64,000 nucleotides of DNA from contig JANQMJ010000010.1 in the NCBI GenBank assembly GCA_028280115.1, positions 1 through 64,000 of the forward strand, given 5' to 3'. This document shows, piece after piece, positions 17,055 to 25,691 of the stretch. The position numbers were made by a program, and so were the translations under genes. Each line of letters starts with the position of its first letter. The stretch's first letter is position 1. The notes beneath the pieces are model-generated. The model did no database searches and was not told the origin of the DNA. It was given only the letters and a program-made list of their open reading frames with translations. This DNA is from Parvularculaceae bacterium (lineage in GTDB: Bacteria > Pseudomonadota > Alphaproteobacteria > Caulobacterales > Parvularculaceae).

Positions 17055-17801
17055 ATGGCCGGACACAGTAAATGGGCCAACATCCAGCATCGCAAAGGGC
17101 GTCAGGACGCCCGGCGGTCGAAGATATTTTCCAAGCTCTCCAAGGAGATCACGGTCGCGGCGAAAATGGGCGCGCCGGACCCGGAATTTAATCCGCGCCT
17201 GCGCCTGGCGATCCAGGCGGCCAAGGCCCAGTCCATGCCCAAGGACAATATCGAACGCGCGATCAAGAAGTCGACCAGCGCCGACGAGGCCCAATTCGAG
17301 GAAATCCGCTATGAGGGCTTCGGGCCGGGCGGCGTCGGCGTCATCGTCGAAGCCCTGACCGACAACCGCAACCGCGCCGCCGGCGATATCCGTTCGATCT
17401 TCACCAAGAACGGCGGCAATCTCGGCGAGACCGGTTCGGTATCGTTCATGTTCGATCTTGTCGGCTATATCGACTATCCCGCAAGCGCCGCCTCGGAGGA
17501 CGAAATGCTTGAGGCGGCGATCGAAGCCGGCGCCGATGACGTTCAGTCAACGGATGAAGCGCACGAAATCTACTGCGCCTTCGATCAGCTCGCCAGCGTC
17601 GCCGCGGCGCTGGAGGAAAAATTCGGAGAGGCCCAGACCGCCAAGCCGCTGTGGCGACCGCAAAACGGCGTTCCCGTCGAAGGCGCCAAGGCCGAAACCC
17701 TGATGAAGCTCATGACCGCGCTCGACGACTGCGAAGACGTCCAGAACGTTTACGCCAATTTCGAAATGTCCGACGCGGACATGGAGCGCCTGGCCGGGTA
17801 G
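17055..17801 (+). CDS. YebC/PmpR family regulatory protein
   Basis: A 248-residue YebC-family protein (TACO1/PmpR). Members act as DNA-binding transcriptional regulators or, as shown more recently for some, aid translation of proline stretches. The N-terminal signature [18 protein letters not shown] and [12 protein letters not shown] is unmistakable, followed by [20 protein letters not shown]. The length is normal and the frame intact. In many bacteria ruvC follows yebC; here it does not, and the next gene is a DUF5916 protein after a gap of about 315 bases. Confidence 0.95.
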   Translation: MAGHSKWANIQHRKGRQDARRSKIFSKLSKEITVAAKMGAPDPEFNPRLRLAIQAAKAQSMPKDNIERAIKKSTSADEAQFEEIRYEGFGPGGVGVIVEALTDNRNRAAGDIRSIFTKNGGNLGETGSVSFMFDLVGYIDYPASAASEDEMLEAAIEAGADDVQSTDEAHEIYCAFDQLASVAAALEEKFGEAQTAKPLWRPQNGVPVEGAKAETLMKLMTALDDCEDVQNVYANFEMSDADMERLAG

Positions 17802-18116
17802 ACCCTTCGCGGCGGCCCGAGCTCTTTCTGCGGCCAAACGAGCCGACGGCGCGACGAACCGAGCCCGGCGCCCATGACCGGCGCGCCGATCCATGCTCCA
17901 AATGACGCCGACTTGATCTTTCCAGGGCGGGAAAATCCATGATGATAGCGTTGAAGGCCGGCGCGCGCCGCCGCGGACAGGGCGCGCGGGCTGGGATAAG
18001 GCCCGAGGATTGCCGACTTGGCAAAGATTCTGTCAGGATTCGGCGTTACTATAAGCGGTTCGCCGGGTTGCGCCCCGCCGACAAGATGAAAGCGGCGTTT
18101 CTGTTGTGAGGGTTTT
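17802..18116. other. Intergenic region without visible gene
   Basis: I see no start codon with a ribosome binding site, no conserved protein fragment and no strong hairpin here. In many alphaproteobacteria ruvC would lie in this place; I see no trace of it. The promoter of the following DUF5916 gene must lie within, but I cannot pick it out with confidence. Confidence 0.4.
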
Positions 18117-20312
18117 ATGCGCGTAGCGGGGGGCGTCGTCGCCGCATCGGTCATGCTCGCCGGCGCAGCCGCCGCCCAGCCGGCGAGCGAAACGCCGCGC
18201 GATTTTGAAACCTATACGCCGCGCGTCGACGCCGTTCGCATCGCGGAAGAAGACGCGCCCGTCATCGACGGCGATCTTTCCGATCCCGCCTGGTCGCGCG
18301 CCGGCGTCATCGACGAGTTTTATCAGGTCGAACCGGTCCAAGGCGCAACGCCGAGCCAGCCGACCCGCGCCTACATCATGTACGACCGGAAGCATCTTTA
18401 TGTCGGCGTATACTGCTATGATTCCGAGCCCGACCAGATACGTCACGCGCAAATGCGCCGCGATCTCCAATTGCGCGATGAAGACGGCATCAGGATCCTG
18501 ATCGATTCCTTCGGCACGTTTCGCGATACCTATTATTTCGCGATGAACCCCAACGGCGCTCGCGGCGACGGGCTCGGCGAAAACGGAACGACCTTTCGCA
18601 GCGAGTGGAACACGATCTGGCGCGGCAAAGCGCGCATCGTCGATGACGGATGGATCGCGGAATTCGCCATCCCGTTCCAGTCGATCTCGTTCGATGCGTC
18701 CCTTGCCGATTGGAATTTGCAAATCTTCAGAACCATTCGCCGCCACAATGAAGAAATCCGCTGGTCGAATATCGATCAAAGCCGCGGCCGGATCGACATG
18801 ACCAATCCCGGCCGGCTCGGCGGCATAAGCGACATTCAAAGCGGGCTCGGTCTTGAAGTGCAGGCGTTCGTCACCGGATCGGCGTCGTATGATCACATCA
18901 CAGACGACGCCGACTTCGAATTCGATCCCAGCAGCAACATCTTTTACAAAATCACCCCGGCGCTGACCGGCTCGCTGACGTTCAACACCGATTTTTCAGA
19001 CGCCCCGCTTGATTCGCGCCAGGTCAACACCGGACGCTTTTCGCTGTTTTTCCCGGAAACCCGCGATTTCTTCCTGCAGGACGCAGCGGTGTTCGAATTC
19101 GGCGGGCGCGTTTTTAACGACACGAAAAATGGATTGCCGTTCTTTTCGCGCAATATCGGCATCGTCGATAATCAGCCGGTGGACATTATCGCCGGGGCCA
19201 AGCTCAGCGGCAAAGTCGGTCCCGCCAGCGTCGGCGCGATTTCCGCGCGAACCGGGGCGGCCGACGTGATCGGCGTCGACGGACAGTTTCTGTCCGCTGC
19301 ACGGGTGTCCGTTCCGGTCCTTGCCGAATCCAAACTGGGCGCAGTCTTCACCAATGGCGATCCCGCCGGCGTGGTAGACAATTCAGTCGCCGGCGTCGAC
19401 TTTCAATATAAGCGCTCCAATATGTTCGGCGAGGGCACGCTGTTCGCCGACATCGCCTACATGCGCAGCTTCGGCGACGGACCGGATGACGACATGGCAG
19501 GCCTTGAAGTCGCCTATCGCAGCCAGCGCTGGAACGGCACGCTGCGGGTGCGCGACATCGGCGAGGACTACGCGCCCAGGCTGGGCTTTGCCAACCGCAC
19601 CGGCATTCGCCGCTACAATGCGAATTTCTGGCGCACCTACCGGCCGCAGAACAGCTTCATCAGGGCTGCGGAAACCGGTGCCTGGACCAATCTCATTACC
19701 GATCTCAACGACACGCGTATCGATCACTTTTACGGCGCTTGGGTAGAAGTCGAAAATCACGATGGCGACGAATTCGAGTTCAATTACGAACGCGGCTATG
19801 TGGATATCCGCGAGCCGTTTTCGATCGCCGGCGAACTGCCAGTGCCGGTCGGCGAATATCGCTGGAACCAGTACGAACTATCGCTTGAGTTGACCCGCGC
19901 CCGGCCGGTGGGCGCGAGCATCGAGGTTGAGTGGGGCGGGGTTTTCGGCGGCGATCTGCTTGAAATCGAATCGAGTCTGAGCCTGCGTCCGATCAAATAT
20001 TTCGAACTCATCGCCGAGCACGAATATAGCCGGTTCGACCTGCCTGCCGGCAAGATCGGCATTCACATCGCCTCGATCGACACGATCATCGCCTTTACGC
20101 CGGACATGACGCTGTCGACGGAAATTCAGTACGACAATATTTCCGAGGCGTTCGCGGTCTTTTCCCGATTCAGCTGGGAGCCGGTCCCGGAACGGGAGAT
20201 CTTTCTTTCCTTCGGCCATTCGGCGGTCATCGAGCGCGAGAATTTTCCCCGGGATTACCGCGCGCTCAGTTCGGGCCTGTCGCTGCGCCTGGGGCACACC
20301 TTCCGGCTTTAG
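18117..20312 (+). CDS. DUF5916 outer-membrane protein with CBM9-like domain
   Basis: A 731-residue exported protein. The signal peptide ends about AGAAAA-QP (residue 22). Residues about 40-220 form a carbohydrate-binding family 9-like sandwich (PVIDGDLSDPAWSRAG, YIMYDRKHLYVGVYCYD, DEDGIRILIDSFGT, WIAEFAIPFQSI). The rest, from about 240, has the alternating pattern and aromatic residues of an outer-membrane beta-barrel, including FPETRDFFLQDAAVFEFGGR, and the protein ends in RLGHTFRL. This architecture is the DUF5916 family, common in marine proteobacteria and Bacteroidetes; its biochemical role is not established. Glycan binding or uptake at the cell surface is a reasonable guess. It is monocistronic. 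Confidence 0.85.
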   Translation: MRVAGGVVAASVMLAGAAAAQPASETPRDFETYTPRVDAVRIAEEDAPVIDGDLSDPAWSRAGVIDEFYQVEPVQGATPSQPTRAYIMYDRKHLYVGVYCYDSEPDQIRHAQMRRDLQLRDEDGIRILIDSFGTFRDTYYFAMNPNGARGDGLGENGTTFRSEWNTIWRGKARIVDDGWIAEFAIPFQSISFDASLADWNLQIFRTIRRHNEEIRWSNIDQSRGRIDMTNPGRLGGISDIQSGLGLEVQAFVTGSASYDHITDDADFEFDPSSNIFYKITPALTGSLTFNTDFSDAPLDSRQVNTGRFSLFFPETRDFFLQDAAVFEFGGRVFNDTKNGLPFFSRNIGIVDNQPVDIIAGAKLSGKVGPASVGAISARTGAADVIGVDGQFLSAARVSVPVLAESKLGAVFTNGDPAGVVDNSVAGVDFQYKRSNMFGEGTLFADIAYMRSFGDGPDDDMAGLEVAYRSQRWNGTLRVRDIGEDYAPRLGFANRTGIRRYNANFWRTYRPQNSFIRAAETGAWTNLITDLNDTRIDHFYGAWVEVENHDGDEFEFNYERGYVDIREPFSIAGELPVPVGEYRWNQYELSLELTRARPVGASIEVEWGGVFGGDLLEIESSLSLRPIKYFELIAEHEYSRFDLPAGKIGIHIASIDTIIAFTPDMTLSTEIQYDNISEAFAVFSRFSWEPVPEREIFLSFGHSAVIERENFPRDYRALSSGLSLRLGHTFRL

Positions 20313-20340
20313 CCTGCCTTGCAAGGGCCTGCGCGCCTTG

Positions 20341-20464
20341 CTAGAGCGTTTTCAGGAAAAGTGTGTGCGGTTGATGGTTCCCTTCCATCAACTCCGTCGA
20401 AAACGCGACAAAACAAGAATCCAGAGCGTGTTCACGACTCCGATTAAAGTGAACGCGTGCTAGA
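20341..20464. repeat. Interspersed palindromic element, copy 2
   Basis: Begins CTAGAGCGTTTTCAGGAAAAG and ends GTGAACGCGTGCTAG. It shares with the copy at 31413 the stretches AAACGCGACAAAACAAGAAT, ACTCCGATTAAAGTGAACGCG and the CTAG ends. It contains an additional internal hairpin, TTGATGG...CCATCAA (20370-20392), not present in the other copies. It fills the space between the DUF5916 gene and efp, so the efp promoter may lie inside or overlap it. Confidence 0.85.
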
Positions 20465-20495
20465 GGCTCGCGCGCAACGCAAGGTCTAAAGACTC

Positions 20496-21059
20496 ATGAA
20501 AATCAACGGCAATGACATCCGCCCCGGCAACGTCATCCAGCATCAGGACAGTCTCTGGGTCGCGGTGAAGACCAACGCCGTCAAGCCCGGCAAAGGTCCG
20601 GCCTACGCCCAGGTCGAACTGAAAAACCTCCTCGACGGGCGCAAGCTCAACGAACGTTTTCGCGCTTCCGAAACCGTCGAGCGCGTGCGCCTTGAGCAGA
20701 AAGACCACACCTATCTTTACGCCGAAGGCGACCTCCTGGTGTTTATGGATCAGGAAAGCTACGAGCAGATCCATATCCCCAAGGACCTGATCGGCGAGCG
20801 CACCGCATTCTTGCAGGACGGCATGGCGGTTGTGGTCGAAAGCCATGAAGGCCGGCCCATCGGCGTGCAGCTTCCCGAACAGGTGACGCTGGAAATCACC
20901 GAAACCGAACCGACCGTCAAAGGCCAGACCGCCGCGTCCTCCTATAAGCCCGCCACCGTCGACAACGGCCTTCGGGTCATGGTCCCGCCCTATATGTCCG
21001 CAGGGGAAAGGATCGTGGTCAACACCGAAACGCTCGAATATGTAAAGCGCGCGGACTAG
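20496..21059 (+). CDS. efp: Elongation factor P
   Basis: A 187-residue EF-P, which binds ribosomes stalled on polyproline and promotes peptide bond formation. The N-terminal KOW-like domain contains VKPGKGPAY, where Lys33 is the residue that is modified in many bacteria. The OB domains follow ([21 protein letters not shown], and [25 protein letters not shown]). Start ATG 20496 ([14 protein letters not shown]). No epmA/epmB-like modifying gene is nearby. Its upstream region is a palindromic repeat ending only about 30 bases before the ATG, so the leader must be short or contain the repeat. Confidence 0.96.
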   Translation: MKINGNDIRPGNVIQHQDSLWVAVKTNAVKPGKGPAYAQVELKNLLDGRKLNERFRASETVERVRLEQKDHTYLYAEGDLLVFMDQESYEQIHIPKDLIGERTAFLQDGMAVVVESHEGRPIGVQLPEQVTLEITETEPTVKGQTAASSYKPATVDNGLRVMVPPYMSAGERIVVNTETLEYVKRAD

Positions 21060-21130
21060 CAACGGCGACATCGCGCGCCGCTTAAGTCAAACCATATCCG
21101 CCCATTCGGCCGAGGGAGCGCGGCAAGGTC

Positions 21131-22558
21131 ATGACAAAGCCCTCAATTGTCCCGGCCGTTCTGGCGCAGCGTTTTCAGCATCTATGGCGTCGCCGCGCCT
21201 ATTGGGCGCCGGCGGCGTTCTTTTTCGCCGTCGCAGCGGTCTACACCCTGCTGTTTTATTATCGGCTGCCCTATTTCGATCATTGGGAGCTGGTTTCGCT
21301 CTACGACGCGACAGCCGACGGACGTCCGCCCATTGGCGAGATCTTCGCGGTAAACGCCGGCCACTGGCATGCGACCGGCTATATCGTCATGCTGCTTCTT
21401 GCATCGCTCACCCGGATGGCGCATGCGCCTGAAGCGGTTGCAAGCCTGATCTTCGCACTGTTGGGTTTTTGGGCGTTGGCGCGAATCCTCCGAAACGCAG
21501 CAAGCGCCTTTAACGCGCAAAACAGCCTGGCGTTGCTGATCGGCGTCTGCGCTCTTTTTTACTTCTCGCTCGACCAGGCCGAAAATTGGCTGTGGGGCTG
21601 GCAGGTGGCGGTGTTCGCCCATGTCGCCGGGGTTTTGTGGTGCATCGAGCGGCTGAGTTCGGGCCCACTGACGCCGGCGCGGGTTGCAGCGGCGAGTTTT
21701 TTTGCGGCGGCGGCGATTTACGCCTTCGCCACGGGTTGGGCCCTTCTTCCCATCGGCTACGCACTCATCTTGACCCAAAGCCGCTGGCGATCGCGCAACG
21801 GCGTATTGGGTCTTTTGTTGTGGACGGTCTTTTCCGGACTCATCATCTGCCATCTGATGCTGGCCTGGGAAGAAAGCGACTGGACCTATATTGATAAGTT
21901 CGGGCCCACATCGGGCTTTGCGCAGTCGCTCTTTGGCGTTGCGCATTTCGGCTTGAACTTTTTGGCCAGTCCGGTTTCGCGCTTCGCGACCGGCCTCGCG
22001 ATTCCTTTCGCGTTCATCGGCCTGGGGCTCGGCCTCTGGTCGATGCGCCGTCTTTACGGCGGGCGCGGGCTGTATGCCATGCGTGCAGCGGCCCCGATCG
22101 TTGCGCTTGCCGCCTATGCCGCCGGCGCAGCGATATTGACCGCCGCCGGCCGATGGCAGGTTTTCGGCGCCGAACAGGCGTTCACGATGCGATACATCAC
22201 CTTCGGGAACTTTTTCTGGATCTGCACGCTCGCGCTGGCGATCCTGGCGGCGCCGTCATTATCGCTCCGACGCCGGCGCTGGCTTTACGTGCTGGTGGGC
22301 ACGATATGCGCGATGAAAGTCGGCAACAGCATCAGCGCCGCGAATGTGCAAGCTGGCGTATCCGCCTCCATTCACATGGCGGCGCAGCAACTCCGGTCGC
22401 AATATCCAAGTCCGGACCCGGCGTTGCTCGCGCAGGTCTCCGACGGCGGACAGAACGCGGCGCAAGCCCTTGATATTCTCTATCGACGCCGCGCCGGCCT
22501 ATTTCGGAACATCGACGCAGAGAAAGTCGGCGAAGAACCGCATTCGCCCACAAAATGA
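21131..22558 (+). CDS. Polytopic membrane protein (GT-C-like)
   Basis: A 475-residue protein with about ten predicted transmembrane helices (first at residues 25-45, then 85-120, 130-170, 185-215, 225-245, 265-295, 315-335, 355-390). After TM1 there is a periplasmic loop, YRLPYFDHWELVSLYD, containing the Asp-x-Trp-Glu acidic pattern often found in GT-C glycosyltransferases of the PMT/ArnT class. That makes a lipid-linked-sugar glycosyltransferase a possibility, but no definite family motif is visible. Start ATG 21131. A hydrophilic tail follows the last helix. Not recognised beyond this. Confidence 0.7.
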   Translation: MTKPSIVPAVLAQRFQHLWRRRAYWAPAAFFFAVAAVYTLLFYYRLPYFDHWELVSLYDATADGRPPIGEIFAVNAGHWHATGYIVMLLLASLTRMAHAPEAVASLIFALLGFWALARILRNAASAFNAQNSLALLIGVCALFYFSLDQAENWLWGWQVAVFAHVAGVLWCIERLSSGPLTPARVAAASFFAAAAIYAFATGWALLPIGYALILTQSRWRSRNGVLGLLLWTVFSGLIICHLMLAWEESDWTYIDKFGPTSGFAQSLFGVAHFGLNFLASPVSRFATGLAIPFAFIGLGLGLWSMRRLYGGRGLYAMRAAAPIVALAAYAAGAAILTAAGRWQVFGAEQAFTMRYITFGNFFWICTLALAILAAPSLSLRRRRWLYVLVGTICAMKVGNSISAANVQAGVSASIHMAAQQLRSQYPSPDPALLAQVSDGGQNAAQALDILYRRRAGLFRNIDAEKVGEEPHSPTK

Positions 22559-22706
22559 TGAAACGCAGCATCTGGGGTGCTGCCGACGCTAAGCTTTATA
22601 ATTTGTTTCCCACATTGTTCGGATCAGCGACAGATTTTAGCAGTCTGCTTGAACGCCCCTTCACGCCGCCGCCCTGTAATGAGGCCGCGCGGAACAGGAG
22701 AGTCCC

Positions 22707-23375
22707 ATGCGGTCAGCTTTGCCGAAAATTGCAGCGACGGCGACGGCCGTCTTCCTCGCGAGCGCCGGCGCGGCGGAGGCGGGCGCGGGGTTCGGCGCAT
22801 CCGCCGGCACGGACGGCCTCGGCGCGGATGCTTATGTGAAATTCAATCCGATTGTCACCGCCCGCGGCGGTTTTCGCTACGCTGACCTCAGTGTCTCCCG
22901 TACAATCGACGACATTGACTACGACCTCGATGTCGGATTCACGGCCGGACTGGCGGCCCTGGACATTCATCCCTTCGCCAATGGATTTCACATTTCCGCC
23001 GGCGGCTATTTCAGCGACCGCACCATCGATTATCAAGCGACCCCGGCGGCGCCGGTGCAGATCGGCGATATGGTCTTCACGCCCCAGGAGGTCGGAACCG
23101 TCGCCGGCGCATCCGACTGGAACGACGCAGCGCCGTTTCTCGGCCTCGGCTTCAACAACCGCAGCCTGGTGACCGGGCCCGTCGCATTTCAGGCGATGAT
23201 CGGCGTGATGTATATTGGCGAGCCGGACGTCAGTCTGGAAGCGACCGGCGGACTACTGGCGAACGATCCGACCTTCCTCGACGAACTGGCGCAAGAAGAG
23301 CAAAATCTCGCCGATGATTTCGACGACTTTCCGGTCTATCCGATCGTCAGCCTCGGCCTCACGGTCAAGTTTTAA
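22707..23375 (+). CDS. Outer-membrane beta-barrel protein
   Basis: A 222-residue exported protein with a clear signal peptide (MRSALPKIAATATAVFLASA, cleavage near AEA). Short amphipathic strands follow (YVKFNPIVTARGGFRYADL, GFTAGLAALDIHPFANGFHISAGGYFSD, FLGLGFNNRS, FQAMIGVMYIGEPDVSLEATGG), and the C-terminus is IVSLGLTVKF, ending in Phe as outer-membrane barrels do. It is comparable with small OmpW/OprF-type barrels but I cannot assign the family. Likely function: a pore or surface protein. The start ATG at 22707 follows AACAGGAGAG, a good ribosome binding site. Confidence 0.78.
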   Translation: MRSALPKIAATATAVFLASAGAAEAGAGFGASAGTDGLGADAYVKFNPIVTARGGFRYADLSVSRTIDDIDYDLDVGFTAGLAALDIHPFANGFHISAGGYFSDRTIDYQATPAAPVQIGDMVFTPQEVGTVAGASDWNDAAPFLGLGFNNRSLVTGPVAFQAMIGVMYIGEPDVSLEATGGLLANDPTFLDELAQEEQNLADDFDDFPVYPIVSLGLTVKF

Positions 23376-23532
23376 CCCGCGCCGTCAGCCGCGCCACCAT
23401 ACTGCATCGAGATTTTCCAGATCGTTGATAACGCGCCGGTCGCGAATACCAGGCATTTCAACGATAAAGGATAGACGCCCGGCCCGATTTCGGCATGTTT
23501 CGGCGGGACTTTCATTATACGGACGCACGACC

Positions 23533-24537
23533 ATGAAAAAGACCGCTGTTATTGTTCTCGCCGCCTTCGCAGCGCTCGCGCTCGCCGGCGCCCGCGCGGA
23601 AGACACCGCCAGCGCTGATTATCCGGCCGCGGCGCGAGCAATCAACGCGCTGATGCGCGCGCATCATTATAATCCGGCAGAGCTTGCCGCGCCCGCCTAT
23701 GCAAAAATCGAAGCGGGTGCGATTGCGCTCGGCGAGACGGCGCAATCGGACGAAGAATTCATCGGCGGATATAATGCATTATGGAAAGACGGTCCGTTTT
23801 CTCATGTGCGCCTGGCCAAAGCCCAAGGAACAGCGGACGAGCTTGCCGCCTATCTTGACGGGCTGCGCATCGGCGGCGGCGGGGCGACGCTCGAATGGGC
23901 GGACGAAACAGCCGTCCTGACGGTCAACACCATGATGGGGCTCGATACGATCGAAGAGATCGACACCGCCTACGATGAAGTCGCCGAACGCGGCGCGGAT
24001 AAATTGATCATCGACCTGCGCGAGAATGGCGGCGGCGCATTTGCAGTGCTCCCGCTGGTGAGCCATGTGCTGGCGGCGCCTTATGAGGCGGGCGTTTTCG
24101 TCGCGCGCGCCTGGAATGCCGAACATGACGCACCCCCGACGCGCAAGGACGCGCTGGGCGTCGAGCCGTGGGAAGGCTGGTCGATCGTCGCGTTCTGGCG
24201 CGATGTTCAGACCAACATGCTCACGCGCATCCGTTTTTCACCGACCGAGCCGGTCTTTGCAGGACCGGTTTACGTTTTGACCAGCGCCAAGACGGCCAGC
24301 GCGGCGGAAATGGCGGCCGACGCGCTTCAGGGCTCGGGCCGGGCGACGATTATCGGCGAACAGACCGCCGGAAAGATGTTGTCCCAGAAAATGTTCGACG
24401 TGCCGGGCGGCTTTCACCTGAGCCTGCCGATTGCAGATTATTATTCCCTGGCCGCGGGCCGCATCGAAGGCGCCGGCGTTCGGCCCGACATCCCCGCGCC
24501 CGCAGCCGACGCGATGGATATTGCGAAAGCGCAATAA
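23533..24537 (+). CDS. S41 family peptidase (C-terminal processing-like)
   Basis: A 334-residue protein with signal peptide MKKTAVIVLAAFAALALAGA. The protease domain has the S41 features: DKLIIDLRENGGG, then VYVLTSAKTASAAEMAADAL with the catalytic Ser in the SAAE tetrad, and GEQTAGKMLSQKM with the general-base Lys. There is no PDZ domain, so it belongs to the smaller interphotoreceptor retinoid-binding-protein-like/TSPc class rather than CtpA. It probably acts in the periplasm. The start is ATG 23533; longer frames would overlap the preceding barrel gene and lack a signal. It is convergent with the TonB-like gene. Confidence 0.87.
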   Translation: MKKTAVIVLAAFAALALAGARAEDTASADYPAAARAINALMRAHHYNPAELAAPAYAKIEAGAIALGETAQSDEEFIGGYNALWKDGPFSHVRLAKAQGTADELAAYLDGLRIGGGGATLEWADETAVLTVNTMMGLDTIEEIDTAYDEVAERGADKLIIDLRENGGGAFAVLPLVSHVLAAPYEAGVFVARAWNAEHDAPPTRKDALGVEPWEGWSIVAFWRDVQTNMLTRIRFSPTEPVFAGPVYVLTSAKTASAAEMAADALQGSGRATIIGEQTAGKMLSQKMFDVPGGFHLSLPIADYYSLAAGRIEGAGVRPDIPAPAADAMDIAKAQ

Positions 24538-24558
24538 CGCCCCATTGTCAGGCGTGCG

Positions 24559-25626
24559 TCATTCCTCGACTTCGTTCGACATGGCTTCCGTTTCGGATTT
24601 GTCGACTTCCGCTTCTGCTTGCGCTTCGGAGTCTTCGGCGTCGCCTCCCGCTTCCGCCCGCTGTGCGGCGACAATGGCTTCGAGTTGCACAATCATTTCG
24701 CTGACAGCTTGATACACTGGTCCCGGCAGGCCCATGCGCTGCGCCCAGCGCAAATCGGTCAGTGCGCCGGCGTAGTCGCCCGTCTCGATCCGGGCGCCGG
24801 CGCGAAGCCGCAGGAAATCGGACCGCTGGGATCGTGTGAAGACATCGCCATATTCAGCTTCTATTTTCGCCAGTTGCGCTAACGCTGTTTCGTAATCCCC
24901 TTTTTTAATCAATCGTTCTACACGTTTAAATTTTGCATAGATGGCTCGCTCGCGGAGAACCTCATTTCGCGCGCTTCTCGAATAACCTCCTACAAGTTCA
25001 AAAGTGATGAGCGTTGTCACGTTCTTGCGAACGACAGGTTCGCCCGAAACGATTTTCGGGCGATAACGCCACTGCGCAACGGCTCTTTCCGCAGCCTCGT
25101 TAAAACAAGAATTTGTTGATTCAACAATTTGTATATTCTCCGGCACGCCTTCCGTCGACACGTCGAATTCGAGTATCAACTCCTCGAGCTTGGCGGCGCG
25201 GCGTTGGCATCGATCCGGATATCGGGGCGGCAAGCGCTTAATCGGCCGGGCGTCGATTTCATCAATGTAAGTTGGCTCCTCAAACACGAATGTGAAGGTC
25301 GCCTCGCGGTCCGGCAGGGCGACAGCGCGGCCATTCACTAGAGGCGGTTCATACTGCCAAGCGCGTACGGCGGTAACGGCCGCTTCCTCGAAACATTTAT
25401 CCGTTGACTCCCGAACGCGGACGTTCTGCGTGCTTCCGTTCTTATTGATGTCGAACATGACGATAACGGTTTGCGGCGCGGCCGTCTCGCCGGCGGCAGG
25501 CCGGCACGCAATCGGATAGGACGGCGGAATTTTTGTTATCGGCGCCGCTTCCAATTGTCCTTGGTCCTGTGAAGGCTGAGCGGCCGCAGCAAGCAACAGC
25601 GCAAATATTCCTGGGAAAATGCTCAT
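24559..25626 (-). CDS. Exported protein with two TonB C-terminal domains
   Basis: A 355-residue protein starting with a short signal peptide (MSIFPGIFALLLAAAAQ). It contains two successive TonB_C-type domains. The first, about residues 33-115, has YPIACRPAA..., VIVMFDINKNGSTQNVRVREST, CFEEAAVTAVRAWQYEPP. The second, about 125-215, has ELILEFDVSTEGVPENIQIVEST, CFNEAAERAVAQWRYRPK. The C-terminus is helical with a tetratricopeptide-like stretch and ends in a Glu/Ala-rich acidic tail. Unlike TonB it has no N-terminal anchor helix followed by a proline-rich spacer, so it probably does not transmit energy from ExbB/ExbD in the usual way. Confidence 0.8.
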   Translation of the reverse strand: MSIFPGIFALLLAAAAQPSQDQGQLEAAPITKIPPSYPIACRPAAGETAAPQTVIVMFDINKNGSTQNVRVRESTDKCFEEAAVTAVRAWQYEPPLVNGRAVALPDREATFTFVFEEPTYIDEIDARPIKRLPPRYPDRCQRRAAKLEELILEFDVSTEGVPENIQIVESTNSCFNEAAERAVAQWRYRPKIVSGEPVVRKNVTTLITFELVGGYSRSARNEVLRERAIYAKFKRVERLIKKGDYETALAQLAKIEAEYGDVFTRSQRSDFLRLRAGARIETGDYAGALTDLRWAQRMGLPGPVYQAVSEMIVQLEAIVAAQRAEAGGDAEDSEAQAEAEVDKSETEAMSNEVEE

Positions 25627-25691
25627 ATTCGCCCCTCGAAAACAGCCGAGGGCGAATTTATCGACAAACAGTGGAAAAGTGTAGCGCTAAC

